Positions 15,608 to 25,610 of a stretch of DNA of 64,000 bases are shown here, one piece after another. The DNA comes from Chitinophaga sp. CB10 (GTDB lineage Bacteria > Bacteroidota > Bacteroidia > Chitinophagales > Chitinophagaceae), in NCBI GenBank assembly GCA_001870995.2, contig MLAV02000008.1, forward strand, positions 62,001 to 126,000, read 5' to 3'. Within the stretch, counting starts at the first letter, position 1. Each line of letters starts with the position of its first letter. The notes beneath the pieces are model-generated. The model searched no databases and had not been told where the DNA came from. It worked only from the letters and a program-made list of their open reading frames with translations. A program made the translations under genes and the position numbers.

Positions 15608-16687
15608 ATGAAACATACATATAGGAACCCTGATATCCCCAGCGCTTATCTGACCTCTTCCGGTTTTCTGAACAGAACGGAGGTGTACCTGCATCACTTT
15701 AACAGTTTGCCTTGTATGCACACTGTTTACAACGTGGATATAGAAAAGGCGATAAGGATGGTGGAAGAAAGGTTCGCTGCCGATATACTCAACATCTACC
15801 GGGATATGGATTATGACGCCCGGAAGAAGCAATATAAGCACGATGAAATCATCTTTGTGCTGAAGCAAAACCGGATGCTTTACCTGGAATCGTCCTTTAT
15901 AGAGATACTGACCCAGGATGGGGATAGCGGGTTTATAAAGGAAGTGACCGAAAGCGTGGCGCCGCTTAAAGTAAGGGCCAAGCAAGCGCCCCGGGAAATG
16001 AACCTGATTTCCACTTACGAAGGCCGCATGGTACTCAAGAGCATGGAGATCAGGCGCACCAAACTGGACCTCTCGCTCTATTACGAAGATGATTTCCAGG
16101 CGGTTGACCAGGTTATACAACAGCGCCTGCGCAAGGATAAGGACAAGGGCATCGTGCTGCTGCATGGCATGCCAGGTACTGGCAAGACCACCTACCTCCG
16201 CTACCTGATAGGACGGATTAAAAAGAAGATCTTGTTTGTGTCCCCTGATATGGCGGAAAGCATTACCAGTCCTTCTTTCATGAACCTGTTGATTGATAAT
16301 CCGAACTGCGTGGTGGTGATTGAAGATGCGGAAAATATTATATTGGACAGGAAAGTGACAGGCAGTTCATCCGTATCCAACCTGCTTAACTTATCGGACG
16401 GGTTATTGTCGGACTGTCTGAATGTGCAGCTGATCTGCTCTTTCAACAGCGACCTGCGTTCGGTAGACAGCGCGTTGCTTCGCAAAGGCAGGCTGATTGC
16501 GCGGTACGAATTTGGTAAGTTATCCGTGGAAAAGGCGCAGCGTTTGTCCGATTCGCTCGGGTTTAACCAGGTCATCCGCAGGCCTATGACGGTAGCGGAG
16601 ATTACGAATCCGCTGGAAGTTGCAGTAGAGATCAGGCAGCGTGCGATCGGCTTCCGCCGGGAGCCGGCCATTGAATTAATTCATTAA
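15608..16687 (+). CDS. AAA+ ATPase paired with RtcB
   Basis: A 359-residue protein. The first ~175 residues are an N-terminal region I do not recognise. The AAA+ core follows: Walker A GMPGTGKTT (about 187-195), Walker B 'CVVVIEDAE', sensor 1 'LICSFNSD' and an arginine-finger-type 'LLRKGR', similar in layout to Bcs1/CDC48-like single-ring ATPases. The frame is open from 15551, but that upstream start lies on a hairpin; ATG 15608 follows an A/G-rich 'AAAAGG' and is preferred. rtcB starts 19 nt downstream, so the two are almost surely co-transcribed. A remodelling role on RNA or RNA-protein complexes feeding RtcB is inference. Confidence 0.82.
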   Translation: MKHTYRNPDIPSAYLTSSGFLNRTEVYLHHFNSLPCMHTVYNVDIEKAIRMVEERFAADILNIYRDMDYDARKKQYKHDEIIFVLKQNRMLYLESSFIEILTQDGDSGFIKEVTESVAPLKVRAKQAPREMNLISTYEGRMVLKSMEIRRTKLDLSLYYEDDFQAVDQVIQQRLRKDKDKGIVLLHGMPGTGKTTYLRYLIGRIKKKILFVSPDMAESITSPSFMNLLIDNPNCVVVIEDAENIILDRKVTGSSSVSNLLNLSDGLLSDCLNVQLICSFNSDLRSVDSALLRKGRLIARYEFGKLSVEKAQRLSDSLGFNQVIRRPMTVAEITNPLEVAVEIRQRAIGFRREPAIELIH

Positions 16688-16706
16688 GGAACCTCAATTA
16701 AGAAAA

Positions 16707-18125
16707 ATGTCAAAGTTTAAAATCAGCGGCAAATGGTTGCTGGGTATCGGTTACCCGCAGGGGCCCGTTATCAGTGTAGCCATGAACGTTATTAATACAA
16801 ATTATAAGCATACTACGGAAGAGAAAGTGCGGGAGCTTTTGCTGCAGGTATTGCAGGCGCCGGAAACTTTCCTGGAGCATGAACATTTAGGTAAGATTGC
16901 AGCAAAGCTGCACGAAGCGAAGGTGGAAAAGCCTGTTATCATTCCTTTAAAGGAAGAAGCGGCGCCATACACCGTCTACGGGGCATCGTTTATTGACGAA
17001 GGCGCGGTGAAGCAAATGAGGGGAGCGGCGCATTTGCCGGTGGCCGTTGCGGGGGCGTTGATGCCGGATGCGCACCAGGGCTATGGGTTGCCGATCGGCG
17101 GTGTGCTGGCTACGGAAAATGCGGTGATCCCGTATGGCGTAGGGGTGGACATCGGGTGCAGGATGTGTTTGAGCATTATCGATCTGCCGGAAACGGTATT
17201 GACCGGGCAGTATGATAAGTTCAGGAAGGAGCTGGAAAGCAAAACGGTATTTGGGGCCGGAGGCGTGCTGAAGGCAGATAAGGGCGATGCGGTGCTGGAC
17301 CGTAGCGAGTTTGCGGAAATTCCGCTGTTGAAGCGCCTGAAGGATAAAGCGGTGCAGCAGTTAGGTACTTCCGGTTCCGGGAATCACTTTGTGGAGTGGG
17401 GGATTGTGGAGGTGCTGGAGGTGGAAAACGGTTTGAACCTGCCGCCGGGGCGTTATGTGGCGTTGTTATCCCATTCTGGTAGTCGCGGCCTGGGTGCGCA
17501 GGTAGCCAACGAGTACACGAAGCTGGCGAAGGAATTATGTCCGCTGCCGCAGCATGTACAGCACCTGGCTTACCTGGACCTGAATTCTGCCGCGGGGCAG
17601 GAGTACTGGCTGGCGATGAACCTGGCGGGGGATTATGCTTCGGCCTGTCATCACCTGATTCATAAACGTCTGATTAAATCGGTGGGCGGCAACGTACTGC
17701 TGCGGGTGGAAAACCACCACAACTTTGCCTGGAAGGAGCGTTACGAAGGGAAGGAGGTGATTGTGCATAGAAAAGGCGCTACGCCTGCCGGCGAAGGCGT
17801 GCTGGGGGTGATCCCGGGTTCTATGACGGCTCCAGGGTTTATTGTCCGCGGCCGCGGTTATGAGCAGGGGTTGAATTCTGCCAGTCATGGCGCGGGCCGT
17901 CAGATGTCCAGAAGCCAGGCGTTGAAGAGCATTACCGGTCATGAGCTGCGTACGGTGCTGAAAGAGCATGGCGTAACCCTGATTGGCGGCGGTTTGGATG
18001 AGGCGCCAATGGCGTATAAGGATATCAATACGGTGATGGCTGCGCAGCAGGAGCTGGTAGATATCATTGGCCGGTTTACCCCGAAGATTGTACGAATGGC
18101 TGATCCCGGCCCGTCGGAAGACTAA
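16707..18125 (+). CDS. rtcB: RtcB-family 3'-phosphate RNA ligase
   Basis: A 472-residue RtcB. Metal and catalytic motifs are present: VDIGC (Cys near 150), GSGNHFVEWG, the HNFAW block, 'HRKGATPAGEG', and 'SASHGAGRQMSR' holding the histidine that forms the GMP adduct. RtcB joins 2',3'-cyclic-phosphate or 3'-phosphate RNA ends to 5'-OH ends using GTP and Mn2+, in RNA repair or tRNA restoration after ribotoxin cleavage. The ~65-residue N-terminal extension before the core ('MSKFKISGKWLLGIGYPQG') is absent from E. coli RtcB and is typical of a longer bacterial clade. No archease, PrfH or RtcR is next to it; its partner is the AAA+ ATPase. Confidence 0.93.
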   Translation: MSKFKISGKWLLGIGYPQGPVISVAMNVINTNYKHTTEEKVRELLLQVLQAPETFLEHEHLGKIAAKLHEAKVEKPVIIPLKEEAAPYTVYGASFIDEGAVKQMRGAAHLPVAVAGALMPDAHQGYGLPIGGVLATENAVIPYGVGVDIGCRMCLSIIDLPETVLTGQYDKFRKELESKTVFGAGGVLKADKGDAVLDRSEFAEIPLLKRLKDKAVQQLGTSGSGNHFVEWGIVEVLEVENGLNLPPGRYVALLSHSGSRGLGAQVANEYTKLAKELCPLPQHVQHLAYLDLNSAAGQEYWLAMNLAGDYASACHHLIHKRLIKSVGGNVLLRVENHHNFAWKERYEGKEVIVHRKGATPAGEGVLGVIPGSMTAPGFIVRGRGYEQGLNSASHGAGRQMSRSQALKSITGHELRTVLKEHGVTLIGGGLDEAPMAYKDINTVMAAQQELVDIIGRFTPKIVRMADPGPSED

Positions 18126-18374
18126 CGTTTACAGATATATGCAATCATTCTTACCGCCATCGGAGTGGTTGCGCGGCCGGCATGTATGTGCCGGCCAATT
18201 TGCGTTTATGCCCCTTTTGTGTTATTAGTCTACTAAAATGGTAGGATAATTGAAAATTATTCTATAATATTGTAACCGTTTACCACCAGCATATTCATAA
18301 GGCAATGCCGGCCTGTTAGTTGGCTGGCCGTTGCTACCCTGACAGACGATGCCATTGGCGTCGTGTGAATACCT

Positions 18375-19625
18375 ATGCTATCATTTTTAAACAATAAAAT
18401 CTACGCAGTGCATTTAAACTATCTGGCTTTTGCGGTGCCTTTGTTCCTGGCATTCATGGGATTGGAGTACCTGGTGGCGAGTAAGCAGGGGAAGACTTAT
18501 TTCCGTTTTAATGATACGGTACTGAACATCAGTGTAGGGATTGCGGAGCGTTTGGCGGACACCTTTACGGTGGGGTTGTTTTATTTTGTTTACAGGTATT
18601 TGTATGAGCATTACGCGGTGTTTAATATCAGGCCGAGCGTGTTGCTGTGGGTAGCGTTGTTGTTGTGTACTGATTTTGTGTGGTATTGGTATCATCGGCT
18701 GGCGCACGAGGTGACGTTGTTTTGGTGTGCGCATGTGGTGCATCACCAGAGCGAGGAGTTTAACTATACGGTATCGGCCAGGATCACGGTGTTCCAGGCA
18801 TTTCTGCGGACGGGTTTCTGGGCGGTGTTGCCGGTGATCGGCTTTCCGCCGGGGATGATCACGAGTATGTTGCTGGTGCATGGGTTGTACCCGTTTTTTA
18901 TCCATACGCGAACGATCGGGAAGCTGGGGATACTGGAATATATCCTGGTGACGCCGTCGCACCACCGGGTGCATCATGCAAGCAATCCGCAGTACCTGGA
19001 CCGGAATTACGGGGATGTGTTCATCATTTGGGATAAATTGTTTGGTACGTTTACGAAGGAGGAGGAGGAGCCGGTGTACGGGCTTACCAAGCCATTAAAC
19101 AGTAACAGCTTTTTGTGGCAGCATTTTCATTTTGTGTTGGAGATGTTATACTCCGTGCGGCACGCGCGTACGTGGAGGGAGCGCTTCCGGATCGTATTCG
19201 GCAAGCCGGATAATGTAGATCCTGCTGCCAGGGCGGTGCTGGAAGAGAGGTTCTTAATCGGTAAGGACACGGTAACGGAAACGCCTAAGCTGAATAACTA
19301 CGTTATCTGGCAGATAGCGGTTACCCTGGTGTTATTATTTTCCTTTTTGTTATTGGAGCATTATGTACCTGTGTTTATACAGGTATGCATCAGTATGTTG
19401 ATCGTATGTACTTTGATTAACTGTGGCGCTATATTAGAGCAGAAGCGGTGGGTGTTCTATCTGGAATACGCGCGTTTTGTGATACTGGTTTCCTCGGTAT
19501 ATTATTGCTGGCCGCAGCCGGTGGTGTTATTGGGGGCTGTGGTGGTAATGGCAGGCGGATTTTATTTTCATGGCGCCTTACGTCAGCGTTACCTGGATTT
19601 GGTTTATGGGGGGATAGAAAATTAG
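18375..19625 (+). CDS. Sterol desaturase / fatty acid hydroxylase superfamily membrane protein
   Basis: A 416-residue multi-pass protein with the eight-histidine di-iron signature of the superfamily: HRLAH, HVVHH and HHRVHHA, plus an upstream 'WYWYH'. The arrangement resembles alkylglycerol monooxygenase (TMEM195-like) members, with extra C-terminal hydrophobic helices (about 310-400). It probably hydroxylates or oxidises a lipid in the inner membrane; the substrate is unknown. The 250 bp upstream hold no clear promoter match. It converges on the ECF sigma gene with only 14 bp between stops. Confidence 0.87.
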   Translation: MLSFLNNKIYAVHLNYLAFAVPLFLAFMGLEYLVASKQGKTYFRFNDTVLNISVGIAERLADTFTVGLFYFVYRYLYEHYAVFNIRPSVLLWVALLLCTDFVWYWYHRLAHEVTLFWCAHVVHHQSEEFNYTVSARITVFQAFLRTGFWAVLPVIGFPPGMITSMLLVHGLYPFFIHTRTIGKLGILEYILVTPSHHRVHHASNPQYLDRNYGDVFIIWDKLFGTFTKEEEEPVYGLTKPLNSNSFLWQHFHFVLEMLYSVRHARTWRERFRIVFGKPDNVDPAARAVLEERFLIGKDTVTETPKLNNYVIWQIAVTLVLLFSFLLLEHYVPVFIQVCISMLIVCTLINCGAILEQKRWVFYLEYARFVILVSSVYYCWPQPVVLLGAVVVMAGGFYFHGALRQRYLDLVYGGIEN

Positions 19626-19639
19626 AGAATCGGATTTTC

Positions 19640-20137
19640 CTAGCGCTGCACCTGTGTTTTCAGGATCTTCCGGGCAAAGTGGATACGGCTTTTGATGGTA
19701 CCCAGCGGTTCCTGGAGGATGGCGGCAATTTCAAAGTATTTATATCCTTCGAGGTATAACAGGAACGGCTGTTTGAAAATAACGGGCAGTTTATACATTG
19801 CCAGGTGTACATCTTTGGTACGCATGGTAGTTTCCGCATTGTTGCCCACTACGCCCCGCTGGTAATTGATAAAGAAATCGCTGATGACAGGTTCTGTGAT
19901 CATGCGATTTTTTGATTTTTTGCGGTAGTTGTTAATGAAGATATTACGCATGATGGTAAATAACCATGCTTTGATGTTGGTGCCTTCGAGGTACTTGTCC
20001 TGGTTGGTCAGCGCTCTGAAGATGGTTTCCTGATAAAGATCTTTTGCCTGCTCATTGTCTTTCGTAAGGGTATAAGCGAAGGGTTTCAGGAAGTCGGCGT
20101 TACCGACCAGTAAGGTGTTAAATTCAACAGATGACAT
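19640..20137 (-). CDS. ECF-type RNA polymerase sigma factor
   Basis: A 165-residue sigma-70 family member with region 2 ('DLYQETIFRAL', 'NIKAWLFTIMRNIFINNYRK') and region 4 ('FLLYLEGYKYFEIAAILQEPLGTIKSRIHFARKIL'-type helix-turn-helix). Its length and lack of regions 1 and 3 mark it as an ECF sigma. No anti-sigma gene follows, unlike many Bacteroidota FecI-type pairs. This form resembles the stand-alone Bacteroidota ECFs often found genome-wide. It diverges from the polysaccharide locus, so it could act on it, but nothing in the sequence shows that. Confidence 0.9.
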   Translation of the reverse strand: MSSVEFNTLLVGNADFLKPFAYTLTKDNEQAKDLYQETIFRALTNQDKYLEGTNIKAWLFTIMRNIFINNYRKKSKNRMITEPVISDFFINYQRGVVGNNAETTMRTKDVHLAMYKLPVIFKQPFLLYLEGYKYFEIAAILQEPLGTIKSRIHFARKILKTQVQR

Positions 20138-20650
20138 AAACGTTTAAGTTTTGTGTTAACTAATTTAAACAAAATTCATCGAATCAGGATGGTTACTCTT
20201 ATCTATTAACTTAAAAATCAATTAAATCGGGACAGCATTCTCACATTCACAAGACGGAACGGACATCGGGGATGTCCAGAATAAACGACAGGTAGTTTGG
20301 TTTCGCACGGATACGCTCTACTTATATAAACGGATAATATGGGAAAACGGTTTGTTATTATCTTCCGTATATGTATATATTTATATATGTTGATTGGAGT
20401 TATATTATTTTCTGTTTAAAATTAAGATTTTAGGAGATGTAAGTGATTTTTGGCATTATTCTGCGTATGTAGGGAACATTCCCGACTGATAAGTGTTATA
20501 ACGGGCATCAAACTGTTTTTTTATCCAGTAACATTTATATGTTATTTTATATAGATTTGCACCTTATTTGGCCGTTTTTTGGCCTAATAAGCCCGATATT
20601 TAAGGCCAAAAGAACCAATTCGAGAAAGAACAATAATATATCCTATTATA
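20138..20650 (+). other. 513-bp intergenic region with promoter for polysaccharide locus
   Basis: AT-rich divergent region between the ECF sigma gene and the exporter gene. A TAGATTTG (-7 type, 20552-20559) lies about 92 nt before the exporter ATG. GGCCGTTTTTTGGCC near 20570-20584 is a small inverted repeat in the leader. No ORF of note. Confidence 0.5.
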
Positions 20651-23137
20651 ATGTTAAGAAAGTTATTGCTGATCCAGCTGTTCCTGTTTGTTGTTTATAG
20701 TGTGAATGCCCAGGTTCCGTCGTTTTCCAAAGAGCAAATGAGGCAGATGAAGGTGGATAATCTCAGTGACGATCAGGTAAGGCAGATTGTGGCGGAGATG
20801 AAGAAGAGTAATTTATCTTTCGAAGATATAGACAGTTATGCGCAGCAGAAAGGCATTCCCGATATTGAAGTCAGCAAGCTCAAAGATAGGATTAGAACCA
20901 TGGGGCTGGACAAGGAACTGGCCGGCAATCCATCCAAGGCGCAGCAGGCTGCTGCAGCCAAGGCAGAAGAACGAACGGTGGACGATGACGATGGGCCAAG
21001 AGACAGCGGAGAACCTAAGCTGACGAAGGAAGAGCAGGAGCGGGAGAAACGGAGAAGACGGATTTTTGGGGCGGAGCTCTTTTCCAACAAGAACCTGACC
21101 TTCGAACCGAACCTCCGGATGGCCACACCGCCGAATTACCGGCTGGCTGCGAACGATGAGCTTTTGATTGACGTGTATGGATATTCCGAGGTGCAGCATC
21201 GGCTAAAAGTTACCCCGGACGGTTATATCAGAATCCCCAATTTAGGCCCCGTATATGTGAATGGATTAACCATCGAAGAAGCGAAAAACCGGATTACAAA
21301 GCAATTAGCCACCATTTATTCGGGAATTAAGTCTGGTAACACCTTCGTACAGATTTCGCTGGGTAACATCCGTAGCATTCGGGTACTGCTCATCGGCGAG
21401 GTAGAAAAGCCGGGTTCCTACACGGTCCCATCCCTGGCTACCGTGGCCAATGCCCTTTATGTATCCGGCGGCCCCAATGAAAATGGTAGTTTCCGTAACA
21501 TACAGGTGATCCGTAATGGTCAGCCTGTGGTAACTTTCGATCTGTATGATTTCCTGGCCAATGGAGATCTGACCAATAACATCGTTTTGCAGGACCAGGA
21601 CATCGTAAAGATCAATCCGTATAAAACCAGGATTGAACTGGCGGGTGAAGTGAAACGCCCGGCTGTATTCGAAGCAAAGGAGAATGAATCGCTGAAGCAG
21701 ATGATCGATTTCGCCGGCGGCTATACGGACCGTGCCTATACGGACGTAATCCGCGGCTATCGTGTTAACAATAAAGAAAGAGAGGTGGTAAACATTACCG
21801 CTGAGCAGCTGGAAAACTTCCGGGTGAAGTCTGGCGATAAATACATCGTGGATTCTATCCTCAACCGCTTCAGCAACAGGGTTACCATCTCCGGCGCCGT
21901 ATTCCATCCCGGTAACTACGCCCTGGAAGAAGGCATGACCATCACGGACCTGCTCAAAAGAGCGGACGGCGTCCGGGAAGAGGCTTCCCTCACCCGTGGC
22001 CTGATCCGCCGCTTACAGGCAGACTATACGCCGGCTTATATCAACTTCAACGTCCAGGACGCGATTGCAGGAAAAACCAACCTCACCCTGCAGAAGGAGG
22101 ACAGCGTAATGATCTATTCCAAGCTGGAACTCCGCGAGGAATATGAAGTACGTATAGACGGCGAGGTGAACAAGCCCGGCTATTACCCCTATGGGGACAG
22201 CATGCACCTGGAAGACCTGATCCTGCTCGCAGGCGGTTTGAATGATGCGGCTTCCACTCAGCATATCGAAGTATCCCGCAGGATTCGCAACGGCGTGTAC
22301 AACCCGCAGGATACCGTTAAAGCCATTGTGCAGTATTTTGATATCAATAAGGACCTGAGTTCAAACCCGGACGCCCAGCATTTTGTGCTGCTGCCGTTTG
22401 ACGAGGTGTCCATTCGCCGGTCACCGGTTTATTCCACCCAGGCGAATGTATCCATTGGCGGAGAGGTAGTATATCCTGGGGATTATACCATCAACACCCG
22501 CTCAGAGCGTATTTCTGATCTGATTAAGCGTACGGGAGGTTTAAGGCCGGAGGCGTATGCAGAAGGTGCGGTGATGCTGCGTAAGACGTTTATTAATGAG
22601 GGAGATAGTTTGATACTGGCGAATAAGCTGGAGGTGTTTATTAATAAGCTGCAGGACTCTTCCGACATTGCGCGGGTAAAACAGGCGGTGTCACGTCATG
22701 AGCAATTGCTGGGTATTAACCTGGATCAGATCATAAAGAATCCGGGTTCGAAGTATGACCTGCTGTTGGAGGAAGGGGATGTGATCCGGGTGCCGAAGAA
22801 GTTGCAGACAGTGCAGTTGTTTGGAGAGGTGTATTTTCCGAAGAAGGTGAGGTTTGATCATGGGTATTCGTTTAGGGATTATATTCATGGAGCGGGAGGA
22901 TTTACTGCCCAGGCGTTAAAGAGAAGAAGTTATATAGTGTATGCGAATGGGGAAGTGAAGAATACGAAGAAGGTGTTGTTTTTTAATAGTTATCCGAGAG
23001 TGAAGCCGGGAGCGGAGATTTATGTTCCAACCAGAAAGGAACGGAAAGGATTAACTGGTGGCGAAGCAATTGGAATAGCTAGTGGACTTGCGTCGGTAGC
23101 GTTGGTGATTGTTACAATATTGAATACAGTAAAATAA
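20651..23137 (+). CDS. Polysaccharide export outer-membrane protein with multiple SLBB domains (Wza-like)
   Basis: An 828-residue protein with a signal peptide (residues 1-21, cut after VNA-Q). A helical, strongly charged region follows (25-145), then a Poly_export domain ('NYRLAANDELLIDVYGYSE', about 160-240) and at least five SLBB repeats, seen as recurring 'GEV..PG.Y' motifs (about 255, 335, 410, 500, 595, 720). A C-terminal hydrophobic helix (about 803-825) closes the chain. It is the large Bacteroidota form of Wza, which makes the outer-membrane channel for capsule or exopolysaccharide. It heads the locus. Codon style shifts in the last ~600 bp toward G-rich, less polished codons, which may be a recombination edge. 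Confidence 0.92.
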   Translation: MLRKLLLIQLFLFVVYSVNAQVPSFSKEQMRQMKVDNLSDDQVRQIVAEMKKSNLSFEDIDSYAQQKGIPDIEVSKLKDRIRTMGLDKELAGNPSKAQQAAAAKAEERTVDDDDGPRDSGEPKLTKEEQEREKRRRRIFGAELFSNKNLTFEPNLRMATPPNYRLAANDELLIDVYGYSEVQHRLKVTPDGYIRIPNLGPVYVNGLTIEEAKNRITKQLATIYSGIKSGNTFVQISLGNIRSIRVLLIGEVEKPGSYTVPSLATVANALYVSGGPNENGSFRNIQVIRNGQPVVTFDLYDFLANGDLTNNIVLQDQDIVKINPYKTRIELAGEVKRPAVFEAKENESLKQMIDFAGGYTDRAYTDVIRGYRVNNKEREVVNITAEQLENFRVKSGDKYIVDSILNRFSNRVTISGAVFHPGNYALEEGMTITDLLKRADGVREEASLTRGLIRRLQADYTPAYINFNVQDAIAGKTNLTLQKEDSVMIYSKLELREEYEVRIDGEVNKPGYYPYGDSMHLEDLILLAGGLNDAASTQHIEVSRRIRNGVYNPQDTVKAIVQYFDINKDLSSNPDAQHFVLLPFDEVSIRRSPVYSTQANVSIGGEVVYPGDYTINTRSERISDLIKRTGGLRPEAYAEGAVMLRKTFINEGDSLILANKLEVFINKLQDSSDIARVKQAVSRHEQLLGINLDQIIKNPGSKYDLLLEEGDVIRVPKKLQTVQLFGEVYFPKKVRFDHGYSFRDYIHGAGGFTAQALKRRSYIVYANGEVKNTKKVLFFNSYPRVKPGAEIYVPTRKERKGLTGGEAIGIASGLASVALVIVTILNTVK

Positions 23138-23166
23138 TTTATAACCGGAATTTGAATCGATTTATA

Positions 23167-24261
23167 ATGGAATCTTCCTCAATCATGGATCGTGGTAATG
23201 TTGGTGATGAGGTCAATCTTAGAACCGTAATCCTTGAAATCAAATCATGGATTAAGATATTTAGGAGAAATTGGCTTTTATTTTTAATATGTTCTTTGGT
23301 GGGCGGAGGATTAGGCATACTTTATGCCAAATCAAAGAAACGTACATATATCGCAGATCTAACATTTGTCCTGGATGAAAATAAAGGAGGGGGATTAGGA
23401 GCGTACGCCGGGATAGCGAGTCAATTTGGAATAGATATTGGTGGCGCTTCCAGTAGTGGTATTTTTAACGGCGATAACATTATAGAGTTCCTGAAGTCTC
23501 GCTTAATGGTAGAGCAAACACTGTTAATGCCGGTAGATTCAAATAACAGTCAAAGTCTTGCGGATTATTATATTGACACGTATAACTTACGAAAGCGGCT
23601 TAAAATTGCACCGGATACAAAATTTATTTTGCCTGCAACAATAAACAGAGAAAATTTTTCAATTCGCCAAGACAGCATTCTTTTTTTACTGTATCAAAAA
23701 ATAATCAAAGAAAATCTAATTATTGGAAAGAAAGATAAGAAGCTCAACTTTATTAATTTAAGTGTGGTATCAGAGAGCGAAATGTTCTCAAAATACTTTG
23801 CTGAACGATTGGTTGGTAAAGCAGCTGACTTTTATATCAAGACAAAGACGAAAAAGTCTAAGTCTAATGTAGACTTACTTCAATCAAAAGCAGATTCCAT
23901 TGAATATTTACTGAATAAGAAAACCTATTCAGCTGCCTATTCCCAGGATTTGAATCTCAATCCGGCCCGAAGGGTGGCACTTGTAGGCTCTGAAGTAGCA
24001 ATAAGAGATAAGGCAGTACTGCAAACGATGTATGCAGAAGTTGTGAAAAATTTAGAGTTAAGTAGGCTGGCAATGGTTCAAGAAACACCAATTTTCCAGT
24101 TAGTGGATTCTCCGATTTTGCCCTTACGTTCCGAAAAGCCAGGAATAATAAAATGCGTTTTTCTGGGTGGTTTGATTATGGTATTAATTACAGCTTTTGG
24201 CATTATATGTAAAGTTGTGTACAAAAAGTTAATGGTTGGACCTGAGGCCACGAAAATGTAA
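23167..24261 (+). CDS. Wzz-type polysaccharide chain-length determinant
   Basis: A 364-residue protein with a Wzz topology: N-terminal helix (about residues 35-55), a large periplasmic part containing a coiled-coil stretch (around 235-300), and a C-terminal helix (about 330-352) preceded by the Pro-rich 'DSPILPLRSEKPG' that marks the family. No Walker motifs follow, so the BY-kinase part of Wzc-type proteins is lacking. The frame opens at a TTG (23152), but ATG 23167 gives a normal start. It follows the exporter by 29 bp and precedes the flippase by 5 bp. It would set polymer length together with Wzy. Confidence 0.88.
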   Translation: MESSSIMDRGNVGDEVNLRTVILEIKSWIKIFRRNWLLFLICSLVGGGLGILYAKSKKRTYIADLTFVLDENKGGGLGAYAGIASQFGIDIGGASSSGIFNGDNIIEFLKSRLMVEQTLLMPVDSNNSQSLADYYIDTYNLRKRLKIAPDTKFILPATINRENFSIRQDSILFLLYQKIIKENLIIGKKDKKLNFINLSVVSESEMFSKYFAERLVGKAADFYIKTKTKKSKSNVDLLQSKADSIEYLLNKKTYSAAYSQDLNLNPARRVALVGSEVAIRDKAVLQTMYAEVVKNLELSRLAMVQETPIFQLVDSPILPLRSEKPGIIKCVFLGGLIMVLITAFGIICKVVYKKLMVGPEATKM

Positions 24262-24266
24262 TTGTA

Positions 24267-25610
24267 ATGAGTTCAGACAAATTACGACAGGAGAGAAATA
24301 GCAAGGCTAAAAGGAATATTATTTACTCTTTTGTGCTGAAAGGCTTGAGTGTGGCATTTTCAATGTTATTAATTCCATTGTCTTTAAAATACCTGCACAA
24401 GGAAGACTTTGGTCTTTGGTTAACAATCAGTTCCATTGTCTCCTGGCTTGCTTTTTTTGACATAGGCCTAGCTAATGGATTAAGAAACAATTTAGCAGAA
24501 GCGATCGCCAAAAAAAATTACCAACTAGCAAAGGAACTTGTTAGTACTACTTACGCGTTATTGATGCTCATAGTAACTGGGTTTTTTATTATTTTCTTGG
24601 GATTTAACCAGGTTGCAGACTGGAGCAAAATATTGAATGCAGACCCACTATTGGCAGGGCCGCTAAGGACTGTATTTATAATAATTTTTGGTAGTTTTTG
24701 TATAAAATTAGTATTGGATATCATTAATACAATTGCCACTGCGGATCAAAACTCTTATATCTCGAACTATATAAATATGCTCATCAATGCAATTACACTA
24801 TTGATCATATATTTATTGGATGCTTTTTCCGACGCTAAAAATCTAGTAACTTTTTCCTTTTACTATTCTATCGTTCCAATTCTTGTAACAGGGATAACGT
24901 CCATATTCTTCTTTACAGGAAAATACAGACAGCTTGCTCCATCTTTGAGATGCATAAATTTTACACATTCAAAAAAGCTATTATCTCTGGGCTTTCAATT
25001 CTTTTTTATTCAGTTGATTGTGATGATAATTTTCTCAACTGATAACTTTTTGATAACCAGGCTTTTCGGCCCAAAAGAGGTTCCGGCGTTTAACATTGCC
25101 TTTCGTTATCTTAGTGTGGTGTCAATAGGATTTGGCATTATCTTAACACCATTCTGGTCTGCAATTACAGAGGCCTATGTTAATAGGGATTACAGTTGGA
25201 TTAAAAAAATTATAAATAAACTGATGCTTGTTTGGGGGCTTACAGTGATTGGGGTTATTATAATGTTTTTCATTTCTCCCGTCGTATATAAATACTGGAT
25301 TGGGGATGAAGTCCAAATTCCTAAATCTGTTACACTATGGCTGGGAGTATTTGTCCTTATAAGCTGTTGGAATAATATTTTCGCATATTTTCTAAATGGC
25401 GTAAGCAAGTTAAGATTACAGCTATATACAAGCCTGGTTATTGGTATAATAAACATACCGATGGCCATCTTACTCAGCAGAGTTGATGGATTGGGGGTTA
25501 CTGCAGTTGCAATAGCTAATTGTATTTCTTTGTTTATTCCCGGGATAATCATCCCAATTCAATATAAAAAGATAATCAATAATAAAGCAACAGGAATCTG
25601 GAATAAATAG
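24267..25610 (+). CDS. Wzx-type polysaccharide flippase
   Basis: A 447-residue integral membrane protein with about 12-14 hydrophobic helices and the N-terminal 'LKYLHKEDFGLWLTISSIVSWLAFFDIGLANGLRN' pattern of the polysaccharide-synthesis (MOP/PST) transporters. It would flip undecaprenyl-linked repeat units across the inner membrane for Wzy. It overlaps no neighbour but starts 5 bp after wzz. AT-rich relative to the genome core. Confidence 0.9.
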   Translation: MSSDKLRQERNSKAKRNIIYSFVLKGLSVAFSMLLIPLSLKYLHKEDFGLWLTISSIVSWLAFFDIGLANGLRNNLAEAIAKKNYQLAKELVSTTYALLMLIVTGFFIIFLGFNQVADWSKILNADPLLAGPLRTVFIIIFGSFCIKLVLDIINTIATADQNSYISNYINMLINAITLLIIYLLDAFSDAKNLVTFSFYYSIVPILVTGITSIFFFTGKYRQLAPSLRCINFTHSKKLLSLGFQFFFIQLIVMIIFSTDNFLITRLFGPKEVPAFNIAFRYLSVVSIGFGIILTPFWSAITEAYVNRDYSWIKKIINKLMLVWGLTVIGVIIMFFISPVVYKYWIGDEVQIPKSVTLWLGVFVLISCWNNIFAYFLNGVSKLRLQLYTSLVIGIINIPMAILLSRVDGLGVTAVAIANCISLFIPGIIIPIQYKKIINNKATGIWNK

